This document shows, one piece after another, positions 16,355 to 24,590 of a stretch of DNA of 64,000 nucleotides (positions are counted from its first letter, which is position 1; the number at the start of each line of letters is the position of its first letter). Both the position numbers and the translations under genes were made by a program. The notes under the pieces are model-generated. The model was not told the DNA's origin. It made no database searches and saw nothing but the letters and a program-made list of their open reading frames with translations. Origin of the DNA: Streptosporangiaceae bacterium NEAU-GS5 (GTDB taxonomy: Bacteria > Actinomycetota > Actinomycetes > Streptosporangiales > Streptosporangiaceae); assembly GCA_017592665.1 (NCBI GenBank), contig JAGFNW010000009.1, positions 1-64,000 of the forward strand, given 5' to 3'.

Positions 16355-16893
16355 GAATGGAGGTACGTCTGCGCCCCGTTGTTGAGATCGTCGAAGCAGT
16401 GGAAGCCCCACAGCGGCGCGTTGTCCGCCGTTGAGCCCCACTGAACGTCCATGCAGCTGCCGCTGCGGGCGTTCACCAGCTTGAAGACGCCCGAGAGGGG
16501 GTTGAATGGTTGGAATTTCCACTTCATGTTCGGATTGTCCACACAATCCCATTGCTGGATCGGAGTCTGGTCGGCGCTGCTGCCGTTGTTGAGGTCTATA
16601 CATTTAAGGGTGAACTTGTTCTGGATCTCGAACATTTCGTTCCGTCCGGCATCGAAGAAGCTCCAGGCTTGCACGGCTGAGCCGTCGCATGTCGCCTGAA
16701 TGATGCGCAGGCCGTTGTCGCCGTAGCCGTTACCGTTCGGTTGCACGGTGAGGCACTTCTGGCTGCCGTTGTTGAAGAGCGGCGAGAACAGGCCGATCCG
16801 GACCGCGTGGGCTGCCTGTCCCGTGACGGCGACAAGTGCGCCCGACATCAGAGCGCCCACGCCGAAGGAGACGAGAATCCGTCGTATTTTCAT
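16351..16893 (-). CDS. Secreted ricin-type beta-trefoil lectin
   Basis: A 180-aa preprotein with a signal peptide (MKIRRILVSFGVGALMSGAL, cleavage after AAHA near residue 30) and one RICIN domain of about 145 residues. Three trefoil units are visible with C-L/I/M-D and Q-x-W-type signatures: KCLTVQPNGN, then KCIDLNNGSSADQTPIQQWDC, then SCMDVQWGS. Such domains bind carbohydrates, usually on polysaccharides. No catalytic domain is attached, so this is a free-standing secreted lectin. The start is the ATG at 16893. It lies 94 nt downstream of a similar gene on the same strand. Confidence 0.85.
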   Translation of the reverse strand: MKIRRILVSFGVGALMSGALVAVTGQAAHAVRIGLFSPLFNNGSQKCLTVQPNGNGYGDNGLRIIQATCDGSAVQAWSFFDAGRNEMFEIQNKFTLKCIDLNNGSSADQTPIQQWDCVDNPNMKWKFQPFNPLSGVFKLVNARSGSCMDVQWGSTADNAPLWGFHCFDDLNNGAQTYLHS

Positions 16894-16987
16894 ACCCATC
16901 CAATTCGAGCTTAAAATTCGGTAGACCTGGCTCGGCACACTGGCCGCACAGATACGCAGGGTCCGCGCGGAGATCATTGAGCTCGGA

Positions 16988-17635
16988 TCACAGCCATCCG
17001 CCGTTGACCTGCCCGGCCCGCACCCAGAGGGTGAAGAAATTGTCCGACCAGAATGCCTGGGCTCTGGTGTTGTTGCAATTCCACTGCTGGAGCAGCGCCC
17101 CGTTCTCGTCCGAGGCCTCGACGATGTCGAGGCATTGCTGCGTATTATTCAGTAGCGAGCTGTAAGGATATATCGTGAAAAATCCTTGCTTGGGATTTCC
17201 GATACCGGTTGGGATTTCCTGGACGGACCACAGCTCTCCGGCCCGATAAGGGTTGTGCGTCGCACAGACCTGCTGGACCACGAGCGCATGCGGGGCGGTG
17301 CTGCCGTCCTTCATGTTCAGGCACATGCCGCTCACCTCGCTGATGATCTGGTAGAAGTTGTGCCCGCCGTGCCCGAGCACGTCCCTGCCGACCAGCCGCA
17401 GCTTGAACTCCTGCTGCGGCTGCCTGCTGCAGTCCCACTGCTGGATGCGCGCCCCCGGATTGTTCCAGCCGTCTTCTCTGATCACATCGAGGCAGGGCTG
17501 GGCCGCGCCGCGGGTGCTGCTCTGAATCACCGCATAGACGGTGTCCGCTTTGGCGGCGCCGCCCGCGGTCGTGGTCAGCGCGATGGTCGCGCCGACCGTG
17601 CAGAATATTCCAGCCACCCTGCGCGTGATCTTCAT
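16988..17635 (-). CDS. Secreted ricin-type lectin-like protein
   Basis: A 215-aa preprotein: signal peptide (MKITRRVAGIFCTVGATIAL, cleavage after GGAAKA) and a beta-trefoil lectin region with PCLDVIREDGW, IQQWDCSRQPQQEF, MCLNMKDGS and CLDIVEASDENGALLQQWNC. These are the C-L-D and Q-x-W hallmarks of ricin-type domains. The purine-rich GGGAGAGG lies just before the ATG at 17635. It is about 35 residues longer than its neighbour and only moderately similar, so it is an old duplicate at best. It is divergent from the leuA-like operon. Confidence 0.8.
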   Translation of the reverse strand: MKITRRVAGIFCTVGATIALTTTAGGAAKADTVYAVIQSSTRGAAQPCLDVIREDGWNNPGARIQQWDCSRQPQQEFKLRLVGRDVLGHGGHNFYQIISEVSGMCLNMKDGSTAPHALVVQQVCATHNPYRAGELWSVQEIPTGIGNPKQGFFTIYPYSSLLNNTQQCLDIVEASDENGALLQQWNCNNTRAQAFWSDNFFTLWVRAGQVNGGWL

Positions 17636-17781
17636 ATTCCTCTCCCACGTGATCTCGGGTCCCAATTCATTGGTGTTCCATCACGTTCCGGCCGCCGCCT
17701 GAATGGTGAACATCGTGTGACTGGAACTGGATGGAACGCCTACCGGTTGGTGCCACCAGATCGGTCGGGGGGATCTTCCGC

Positions 17782-18996
17782 ATGCTGTACGACTGGAGCC
17801 GTGCCGGCCAACGGGAGGCCGAGCGGCCGCCGGGCGGTGTGTTCTTCGACGAGACGCTGCGTGACGGCGTGCAGGCGCCGCGGATCGCCAACCCGACGGT
17901 CGAGGAGCGATTCCTGCTGATCGACCACATGGTGCGGTGCGGCATCGGCTGCGCCGACCTCGGGTTCCCCGGTTCGGGATCGGCCGCGGCCAAGGACTGC
18001 CTGGCCGTCGCCCAGTACGTCGCCCGGCAGGGCTATCCGCTGGTGCCGGGTTTCGCGGGCCGGACGCATCCGACGGACACCAGGGCCATCTGCGAGATCG
18101 CGCAGCGGGCCGGGCTGGGAGTCGACGCGTACGTCTTCATCGGGGTCAGCCCCATCCGGCAGTACATCGAGGACTGGTCGGTTTCGTCGATCGCCGGTCA
18201 GATCCGGGCCGCCGCGCGCGAGTGCCGCCGCGACGGAGTGGACTTCGTGCTGGTGCTGGAGGACTCGGCCCGGTGCCCGCCCGACATTCTGGCCAGGATC
18301 TACGACCTGGCGGTGGACCTCGGCATCACGCGGATCACGTTGTGCGACACGGCGGGCGCCGCCCTGCCGGCCGGCACGGAGGCGCTGGTCCGCTGGTCGA
18401 TGCGGTACGTCGCGGAACGGGGCCATCCGGTGGCGTTCGAGTGGCACGGCCACAACGATCGAGGGCTGGCGCTGGTCAACTCGCTCACGGCGCTGGCGGC
18501 GGGCTGCGCTCGCGTCCATGGAACGATCCTGGGCATCGGCGAACGCGCCGGGAACGCCTCCATCGACCAGCTCATCGTGCACACCCGGCTGGAGGACGCC
18601 GGCGATCACGACCTGCGTGCGCTCCGGGCGTACTGCGAGTTCGCCTCCCGCGTGCTGGGCTTCGCCATTCCACCGAACTATCCGGCGATGGGCAGCGACG
18701 TCTTCAAGACGAGCGCCGGAGTGCACGCGGCGGCCATCCTCAAGGCGTACCAGAAAGGCGATGTCGCGGTCATGGACCAGGTGTACTCCGGCGTGCCGGC
18801 CAGCCTGCTCGGCCGGGAGCAGGAGGTGCTCATCGACGGCTCGTCGGGCGCGAGCAACGTGCACTACTGGCTGAAGGTCAACGGCGTGGAGACGGCCGAC
18901 GACGACCTCGTCGACGAGGTGCTGCACCTGGCGAAGCTGGCGGACCGGCCGTTGACCGACGAGGAGATAAGGCGGGCCGTTGACACGCGAAGGTGA
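17782..18996 (+). CDS. 2-isopropylmalate/homocitrate synthase-like enzyme
   Basis: A 404-aa HMGL-domain (TIM barrel) enzyme of the family that condenses acetyl-CoA with a 2-oxo acid. The metal and catalytic motifs DETLRDG (23-29) and HGHND (222-226) and the glycine-rich GIGERAGNASID are present. It is shorter than true LeuA: the C-terminal LeuA regulatory domain is missing, which fits a specialised rather than leucine-pathway enzyme. The start is the ATG at 17782 behind GGGGG; an in-frame ATG at 17731 is an alternative. It heads a five-gene operon with aconitase-type and dehydrogenase genes that together form a one-carbon chain-elongation pathway. The oxo-acid substrate cannot be told from sequence. 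Confidence 0.86.
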   Translation: MLYDWSRAGQREAERPPGGVFFDETLRDGVQAPRIANPTVEERFLLIDHMVRCGIGCADLGFPGSGSAAAKDCLAVAQYVARQGYPLVPGFAGRTHPTDTRAICEIAQRAGLGVDAYVFIGVSPIRQYIEDWSVSSIAGQIRAAARECRRDGVDFVLVLEDSARCPPDILARIYDLAVDLGITRITLCDTAGAALPAGTEALVRWSMRYVAERGHPVAFEWHGHNDRGLALVNSLTALAAGCARVHGTILGIGERAGNASIDQLIVHTRLEDAGDHDLRALRAYCEFASRVLGFAIPPNYPAMGSDVFKTSAGVHAAAILKAYQKGDVAVMDQVYSGVPASLLGREQEVLIDGSSGASNVHYWLKVNGVETADDDLVDEVLHLAKLADRPLTDEEIRRAVDTRR

Positions 18997-20941
18997 GCGG
19001 ATCCGGCTGCGCGGCCCGATCCTCGCCCTCACGGAGGATCCCGGCCTCATCGCCGCCCAGTTGACCGGCGACAAGGCGGGCACGCCGCCGCCGTCGGCGC
19101 TGGTCCGGCAGCCGCTGCTGGACAACGTCTCCACCGACGAGATCATCCCGGCCTGGTGCTGCTACTGGTACGACGATCGGCTCGGCGACTACGCCTACCT
19201 CGGGCTGCGGCACGGCACGCCGGCCGAGGGCGCGGTGCGGGCGCTGGCCCCCGAGGTGATCGTCAGCGGGCACGCGAAGGGCTGCGGCTCGTCGCGGGAA
19301 CACGCCGTGTACGCGGAGAAGTACGCCGGAGTGCGGATCGTGTTCGCCCGCTCCTTCGAGCGGATCTACCAGCAGAACTGCCGCAACGTTGGCATCCTCA
19401 CCAGCGACGACTTCGACCTGCTCGACGCGTTGCTGGCCGGTGAGGAGCTCGGGCTGGACGCGTTCACCCGGCGTGCCGGCGGCATCGAGCGGTCCGTCAT
19501 CGCGGCCGGCGGTCTGTTCGCCTATCACCGCGCCGGCGGGGCCACCCGGACGACCTTCGACGCCGCCCGCCCGCTCAACTACGTCGAGAAGATCATCCAG
19601 TCCCGGCTCGCGGCCGGCAACCAATGCGCCGGCACGTCGGCCGTGCGTGTCGGCGAGTCCTACTTCATCGAAGCGGACGTGCGGTTCTCGCACGAGTACG
19701 TGACCCCGATGGCCGCGGAGATGTTCACGCGGCAGTTCGGCGCGGACGCCGAGCTCGCCGACCCCGGCTCGTGCTGGTTCTTCCAGGACCACCTCTCACT
19801 GGCCCCGTCGGTGCTCGCGCGGCGCCGCGGCGGAGCCGAGCTGATCGCGCGGGTCGAGGATCTGAACGCGCGGCAGCGCGATTTCGTCTCGCGGGGCGGC
19901 GGCCACTTCATCGGGCCGGGCCCCTCGGGTGGGAGCCGTGCGATCTGCCACAACTATCTGGTGGAGACCGTGGCGCGCCCGGGTGAGGTCGTCATCGGGA
20001 CCGACAGCCACACCTGCACCAGCGGCGCGGTCGGCGCGTTCGCCTTCGGCGTGGGCGCGACGGACATCGCGGCCGCCTGGTACAACCGGCAGATCCTGGT
20101 GAAGGTGCCCGAGGTGCTGAAGATCAACCTCATGGGCCGGCTCCGGCCGGGCGTCTGCGCCAAGGACGTGATGCTCACCCTGCTGACCCATCCCGGCCTC
20201 GCCGGCGGCCGTGCGATCGGCCGGGTCTTCCTGTACGCCGGTCCGGGATGCGCCGAGCTGGACATGGACGAGCGCGCCACGCTGTGCAACATGGCGGTGG
20301 AGGCGGGCGCGACCACTGCCGTGGTCGAGCCCGATGCCGTGACGTGGGAGTTCCTGGCCCGCCGCGGCGAAGGGGCCGTCCGTGGCGAAGGGCTTACGGC
20401 GCCGGTCGCGGACGAGGGGGCCACGTACGCCAGTGTCGTCGACGTCGACCTCGCCGCCGTGCGGCCGATGGTGTCGCTGCCCGGAGACCCGCGCAACGCC
20501 GTGCCCCTGGCCTCGCTCGGCGAGAGCGTGCCCGTGGATCGCGCGTACGGCGGCTCGTGCACCGGGGGCAAGGCGCGCGACATGGACATGTACGCGAGCG
20601 TGTTCGCGCTGGCGCGCGAGCGCGGCGTCCGGGTGCCGGCCGGCGTGCGGGCGTACGTGCAGCTGGGCAGCGAGGCGGTGCTGGCCTACGCGACCGAGCG
20701 CGGCTATGTCCAGCTGTTCGAGGACGTGGGCGTGACGGTGCTGCCGCCCTCCTGCGGCGCGTGCATCAACGCCGGGCCCGGCGTGTCGGAGAATCCCGGC
20801 GACGTGACGGTGAGCGCCCAAAATCGCAACTTTCCCGGGCGGTCAGGGCCGGGCCGGGTGTATCTGGCCTCGCCGTACGTGGTCGCGGCGAGCGCGATCG
20901 CCGGTCGGCTCAGCTCCGTAGAGGACATGTTCGAATGGTGA
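18980..20941 (+). CDS. Single-chain isopropylmalate dehydratase/aconitase-like enzyme, swivel domain first
   Basis: A 653-aa [4Fe-4S] hydro-lyase that should move the hydroxyl group of the LeuA-type product. Residues about 40-215 are the LeuD-like swivel domain (DNVSTDEIIPA, GCGSSREH at 101-108). Residues about 220-650 are the LeuC-like catalytic part (GTDSHTCTSGAVGAFAFGVG). The three cluster cysteines are C527 (GGSCTGGKARDM), C592 and C595 (PPSCGACIN). Bacterial LeuC and LeuD are separate chains, and aconitase A has the swivel at the C-terminus, so swivel-first in one chain is unusual. It starts at a TTG overlapping the previous gene by 17 nt, which implies coupling. Confidence 0.87.
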   Translation: MTREGERIRLRGPILALTEDPGLIAAQLTGDKAGTPPPSALVRQPLLDNVSTDEIIPAWCCYWYDDRLGDYAYLGLRHGTPAEGAVRALAPEVIVSGHAKGCGSSREHAVYAEKYAGVRIVFARSFERIYQQNCRNVGILTSDDFDLLDALLAGEELGLDAFTRRAGGIERSVIAAGGLFAYHRAGGATRTTFDAARPLNYVEKIIQSRLAAGNQCAGTSAVRVGESYFIEADVRFSHEYVTPMAAEMFTRQFGADAELADPGSCWFFQDHLSLAPSVLARRRGGAELIARVEDLNARQRDFVSRGGGHFIGPGPSGGSRAICHNYLVETVARPGEVVIGTDSHTCTSGAVGAFAFGVGATDIAAAWYNRQILVKVPEVLKINLMGRLRPGVCAKDVMLTLLTHPGLAGGRAIGRVFLYAGPGCAELDMDERATLCNMAVEAGATTAVVEPDAVTWEFLARRGEGAVRGEGLTAPVADEGATYASVVDVDLAAVRPMVSLPGDPRNAVPLASLGESVPVDRAYGGSCTGGKARDMDMYASVFALARERGVRVPAGVRAYVQLGSEAVLAYATERGYVQLFEDVGVTVLPPSCGACINAGPGVSENPGDVTVSAQNRNFPGRSGPGRVYLASPYVVAASAIAGRLSSVEDMFEW

Positions 20942-21969
20942 GCGTCGCCGTGATCCCGGGCGACGGGATCGGCGCCGAGGTGATACCGGCGGCGCTCCGC
21001 GTGCTGACCCTGCTGACCCGGGAGCGCCGCCTCGACCTCGACTTCGAGGTCTTCGACTGGGGCGCGCGGCGGTGGCTGTCCGAAGGGGTCGGCATCCCCG
21101 ACGGAGGGGTCGAGATGCTGGCCCGGCAGTACGGCGCGGTCCTGTTCGGCGCGCTCGGCGACCCCCGGATCCCGGACATGGCGCACGGCCGGGCCATCCT
21201 GCTGGGCCTTCGCCGCGGCCTCGGCCTGTACGTCAGCCACCGCCCCATCGAGTTGCCCGGCGTGACCGTGGACCTCTACCGGGAGAACACGCAGGGCCTG
21301 TACGCCGGAGTGGGCGGCACCACAGGCGGACCGGCCGGAATCGAGGTCGCGGTGGACGAGTGCGTCTACACGCGGCCGGCCGTCGAGCGATTCGTCCGAT
21401 ACTGCCTGCGGGACCTGCGCCGTAAGGGCCGGCGCACGGTGACGCTCGTGCACAAGGCCAACGCCGTGCCGCACACCGGCGCGCTCTGGCAGGACGTCTT
21501 CCGCGCCGAACTCGCCGCCGTCCCCGAGCTGACCGGGACCGAGGAGTACGTCGACGCGTTCTGCTACCACCTGATCCGGGACGCGTCCCGCTACGAGGGC
21601 GTGCTGACCGAGAACCTTTTCGGCGACATCGCCAGTGACGTGGGCGCCGCCATGATGGGCGGGCTCGGCGTGGCGGCGAGCGCGAGCGTGTGCCCGGAGA
21701 CCGGTTTCGGGCTGTTCGAACCCGTGCATGGCAGCGCGCCCGACATCGCCGGCACCGGCACCGCCAACCCGTACGCGGCCATGGCGGCCTCTGCCATGCT
21801 CCTGCGCCACCTCGGACACGACGAGGAGGCCACCTGCCTGCGCGAATGCCTGCGCGCGGCCGCGCAAGGCGGCACCGCGACCCGCGACCTGGGCGGATCG
21901 GCGACCACCGAGGCTTTCACCGCGACCGTGCTGGATCTGCTCGAGCGGAGACTGAGGAAAGATGACTGA
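20935..21969 (+). CDS. Isopropylmalate/isocitrate dehydrogenase-like enzyme
   Basis: A 344-aa beta-decarboxylating dehydrogenase that should oxidise and decarboxylate the isomerised hydroxy acid to give a 2-oxo acid one carbon longer. Family motifs: IPGDGIGAEVIP at the N-terminus, YRENTQGLYAG, VHKANAV, metal-binding LTENLFGDIASD, and FEPVHGSAPDIAGTG, TANP. Its start overlaps the previous stop by 7 nt. Length and motifs are normal for the family, so it is probably active. It completes the LeuA-CD-B-like set of this operon. Confidence 0.9.
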   Translation: MVSVAVIPGDGIGAEVIPAALRVLTLLTRERRLDLDFEVFDWGARRWLSEGVGIPDGGVEMLARQYGAVLFGALGDPRIPDMAHGRAILLGLRRGLGLYVSHRPIELPGVTVDLYRENTQGLYAGVGGTTGGPAGIEVAVDECVYTRPAVERFVRYCLRDLRRKGRRTVTLVHKANAVPHTGALWQDVFRAELAAVPELTGTEEYVDAFCYHLIRDASRYEGVLTENLFGDIASDVGAAMMGGLGVAASASVCPETGFGLFEPVHGSAPDIAGTGTANPYAAMAASAMLLRHLGHDEEATCLRECLRAAAQGGTATRDLGGSATTEAFTATVLDLLERRLRKDD

Positions 21970-23626
21970 GACGACGTTCGCGGTCGCCTTCGCGCAAGTC
22001 CTGGAGGATCTCGGGGTACGGCACGCGTTCGGCGTGTCCGGCGGCGCCATCTCCTTCTTCTGGTCGGCGCTCGGCGGCACCGGCATCGAGGTGACCCACT
22101 TCCGGCACGAGAGCGGCGCCGCCTTCGCCGCCTGCGAGGCCTCGGTCGCGTCGGATGCGCCGGTGGTCGTCTTCGTGACCACCGGGCCCGGCCTGACCAA
22201 CGTGCTCACCGGCGTCTACGCGGCCCGGCACGAGCCGGCGCGGGTGATCCTGGTCAGCGCCTTCACCGACAGTGGAATGCACGGCCGCGGGCCGATCCAG
22301 GAGACCGGGCCGCGCACGCTCCCGCACGAGGGCGTGTTCACCCCGGGGCCGCTCTTCGACATCGCCACCGTCGTCACCTCCTCGGACGAACTGCCGGCTC
22401 TGGCCGGCGTCCTGGCCGAGGCCGTGGCCTCCCGGCCGCGATTCGTGGCGCACATCAGCCTGACCCTGCCCGCGCAGCGTGGTCCGGTCCGCCGCGCCGG
22501 CGTACCGCCCCTTACGCGAGGCATCCCGGCCACCCCCGGCACCGCGGTGAAAGACACCTATGAACTGCTGCGCGACCAGCGGTGGGTGCTCTGGGCCGGC
22601 AGTGGCACGCGGCGGGCGGCAGGCCCGGTCCGCAGGCTGGCCGACGCCGCGGGCGTACCGGTCATGGCGACCCCGCGGGCGAAAGGCGTCATCGCCGAGG
22701 ATCACCCCCGCTATCTCGGGGTGACCGGCTTCGGCGGGCACCCGGCGGTCCTGGCCTATCTGGAGCGCGAACGGCCGGAATACACGCTCGTGCTCGGCAC
22801 GGCGCTGGGCGACGCCGCCTGCGGCTACCACCCCGGATACACGCCGGGCACCGCGTTCATCCACGTCGACACGGATCCGTCGGTGCCGGGCAAGGGCTAC
22901 CCCGAGGTCAAGACCGTAGCCGTGACGGCCGACGCGGGCGCGTTCGCCGACGAGCTGGCAGCGCTCTTCGAGAAGCGGCCCGCCACTGGTGAAGCGACCC
23001 CCGCCGTCGTCGGCAGCCCCTTCGCCGCGGCCGGCCCGGTGGCGCACGGTGGGCGCGTCCACCCCGGCCACCTGATGGAGGTCGTGCAGGCCGTCTTCGT
23101 CGAGAACGGGCATCTGGTCATGGCGGAGACCGGCAACGCGATGGCCTGGGCCATCAACCGGCTGCGGTTCACCGATCCCCTGCACTGGCGCACCCCGTCG
23201 GGGCTCGTCGGTTCCATGGGGCACTGCGCCGCCGGCGTCGTGGGGGCCGCCCTGGCCACCTCGCGCAAGACGGTCGCCCTGGTGGGGGACGGCAGCATGC
23301 TGATGCTCAACGAGGTGAGCACGGCCGTGGCGACCGGCGCTCCGGCGGTCTGGGTGGTGCTCAACGACTCCCGCTACAACATGTGCGCCCAGGGGGCGGA
23401 GATGCTCGGCCTGACCAATGTGGACGCCTCGCTCCCCGCCACCGACTTCGCCGGATACGCGCGGGCGCTGGGCGCAGGCGGCATCTCGGTGCGGCGCCCC
23501 GAGGAACTGCCCGGCGCGCTACTGGCCGCCCTCGACCACCCAGGGCCGGTCGTCGTCGACGTACCCATCGCCCCGGCGATCGGCGCCCCGACGGAGGGCC
23601 GCAACGCCGGACTGCTGCGCCAATGA
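21962..23626 (+). CDS. Thiamine-diphosphate-dependent enzyme, acetolactate synthase/decarboxylase-like
   Basis: A 554-aa ThDP enzyme with the usual three domains. The PYR domain has the cofactor-activating Glu at E50 (THFRHESGAAFAA) and TTGPGLTN. The central domain lies near 200-340. The PP domain has the GDG motif at about 442-444 (VGDGSMLMLNEV) followed by NDSRYNM. Such enzymes decarboxylate 2-oxo acids and either release an aldehyde or add the activated unit to another carbonyl. Placed after a chain-elongation set, it would act on the elongated oxo acid. It overlaps the previous gene by 8 nt. Decarboxylase versus carboligase cannot be decided here. Confidence 0.88.
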   Translation: MTETTFAVAFAQVLEDLGVRHAFGVSGGAISFFWSALGGTGIEVTHFRHESGAAFAACEASVASDAPVVVFVTTGPGLTNVLTGVYAARHEPARVILVSAFTDSGMHGRGPIQETGPRTLPHEGVFTPGPLFDIATVVTSSDELPALAGVLAEAVASRPRFVAHISLTLPAQRGPVRRAGVPPLTRGIPATPGTAVKDTYELLRDQRWVLWAGSGTRRAAGPVRRLADAAGVPVMATPRAKGVIAEDHPRYLGVTGFGGHPAVLAYLERERPEYTLVLGTALGDAACGYHPGYTPGTAFIHVDTDPSVPGKGYPEVKTVAVTADAGAFADELAALFEKRPATGEATPAVVGSPFAAAGPVAHGGRVHPGHLMEVVQAVFVENGHLVMAETGNAMAWAINRLRFTDPLHWRTPSGLVGSMGHCAAGVVGAALATSRKTVALVGDGSMLMLNEVSTAVATGAPAVWVVLNDSRYNMCAQGAEMLGLTNVDASLPATDFAGYARALGAGGISVRRPEELPGALLAALDHPGPVVVDVPIAPAIGAPTEGRNAGLLRQ

Positions 23627-23642
23627 ATCCGGAAGGTGATCT

Positions 23643-24590
23643 ATGGAAGCGAACACGTTTGCCACCTCGGCGTACATCGCCGCGCCCTATCAGCGGATCG
23701 TCGATTACCTCGCCGACCTGCAGAACCTCAACGAGTGGACGCTGTTCAGCCGCATGCGGAGCCAGGTCGACGAGTCGACGTGGCTCGGGACGGCGTCGGG
23801 CTATCAGCGGCCGCTCTACTACCACGTCAGGCGCGGCGGGCACGACGCATTCCAGTGGATCGAGTGGCATTGCGGGTTCGAGGAGGGTGTCTACCACCAG
23901 GTTTATCCGGTGCTCATCCTGCCGCCCGAGTATGTGGCGCCGGCGGAGCGGGAGCCGGGCGCCTACGTGCACTGGGTCAGCTTCGCCGATCCCGCGCGGC
24001 GCACGCCGATGATCGCCGAGGGCATGCCCGCCGTACACAGGGCCGAGTGCCGCGCGCTGAAGGCGGCGCTCGAGCGCGGCGCGGGGATGCGGCGCGCCGC
24101 CCGGGGGCGCCATGTCGTGCGGTCGGAGACCATATACGTCGACGCGCCCATCGGCAGCGGCGTCGAATACCTCCGCGACCTGCGATCCATGAAGGAGTAC
24201 GCGTTCCTCCTCCGCCCGGACGGCGAGATCCTGGCGGACGAGGGCACGTTCCTCGACGAATACGGCAGGCGCGTCGTGCTGCGTTCGCGTTCGCACGCCA
24301 TGGGTGAGGCGTCGATCGTGGAGCACGAGGCCTGCTATCCCGACGACGGCGGATTCGCGCAGCGCTCGCTCACGCTCCTCGTCCCCTGCTCGTACGCGTT
24401 CGGGCAATCCGAGGCGCGCGGCTTCATCAAGCACCGCGTCACGTTCTGGCCGGCCGACGAGTCGCAGGAGCTCGGACGCACGAGCATCGACGAGCTCCGC
24501 GCCGAGAGCGTCAACGTGAAACGCCTGCTGGAGGCCAAGGAGGGCAACCTGGAGTCGTTCGCCCGCGGTTTCAGCTACCAGCCGGTTTGA
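23643..24590 (+). CDS. Tandem SRPBCC (START-like) domain protein, possible cyclase
   Basis: A 315-aa protein with two START/SRPBCC-like halves. The first begins ATSAYIAAPYQRIVDYLADL; the second (about residue 160) begins VRSETIYVDAPIGSGVEYLR. Each start resembles the helix-strand opening of polyketide cyclase/aromatase domains. Two-domain SRPBCC proteins in actinomycete biosynthetic operons often act as cyclases, but no active-site residues can be identified here. It has GAAGGTGATCT before the ATG and lies 16 nt behind the ThDP gene. Its last 20 nt overlap the end of the convergent membrane GTPase gene. Confidence 0.7.
   Translation: MEANTFATSAYIAAPYQRIVDYLADLQNLNEWTLFSRMRSQVDESTWLGTASGYQRPLYYHVRRGGHDAFQWIEWHCGFEEGVYHQVYPVLILPPEYVAPAEREPGAYVHWVSFADPARRTPMIAEGMPAVHRAECRALKAALERGAGMRRAARGRHVVRSETIYVDAPIGSGVEYLRDLRSMKEYAFLLRPDGEILADEGTFLDEYGRRVVLRSRSHAMGEASIVEHEACYPDDGGFAQRSLTLLVPCSYAFGQSEARGFIKHRVTFWPADESQELGRTSIDELRAESVNVKRLLEAKEGNLESFARGFSYQPV

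Noticed and set aside
17782-21969. Phosphonate (FR-900098 or bialaphos type) pathway
   Set aside because: The LeuA/aconitase/dehydrogenase trio would fit, but no PEP mutase or other phosphonate enzyme is in the window.
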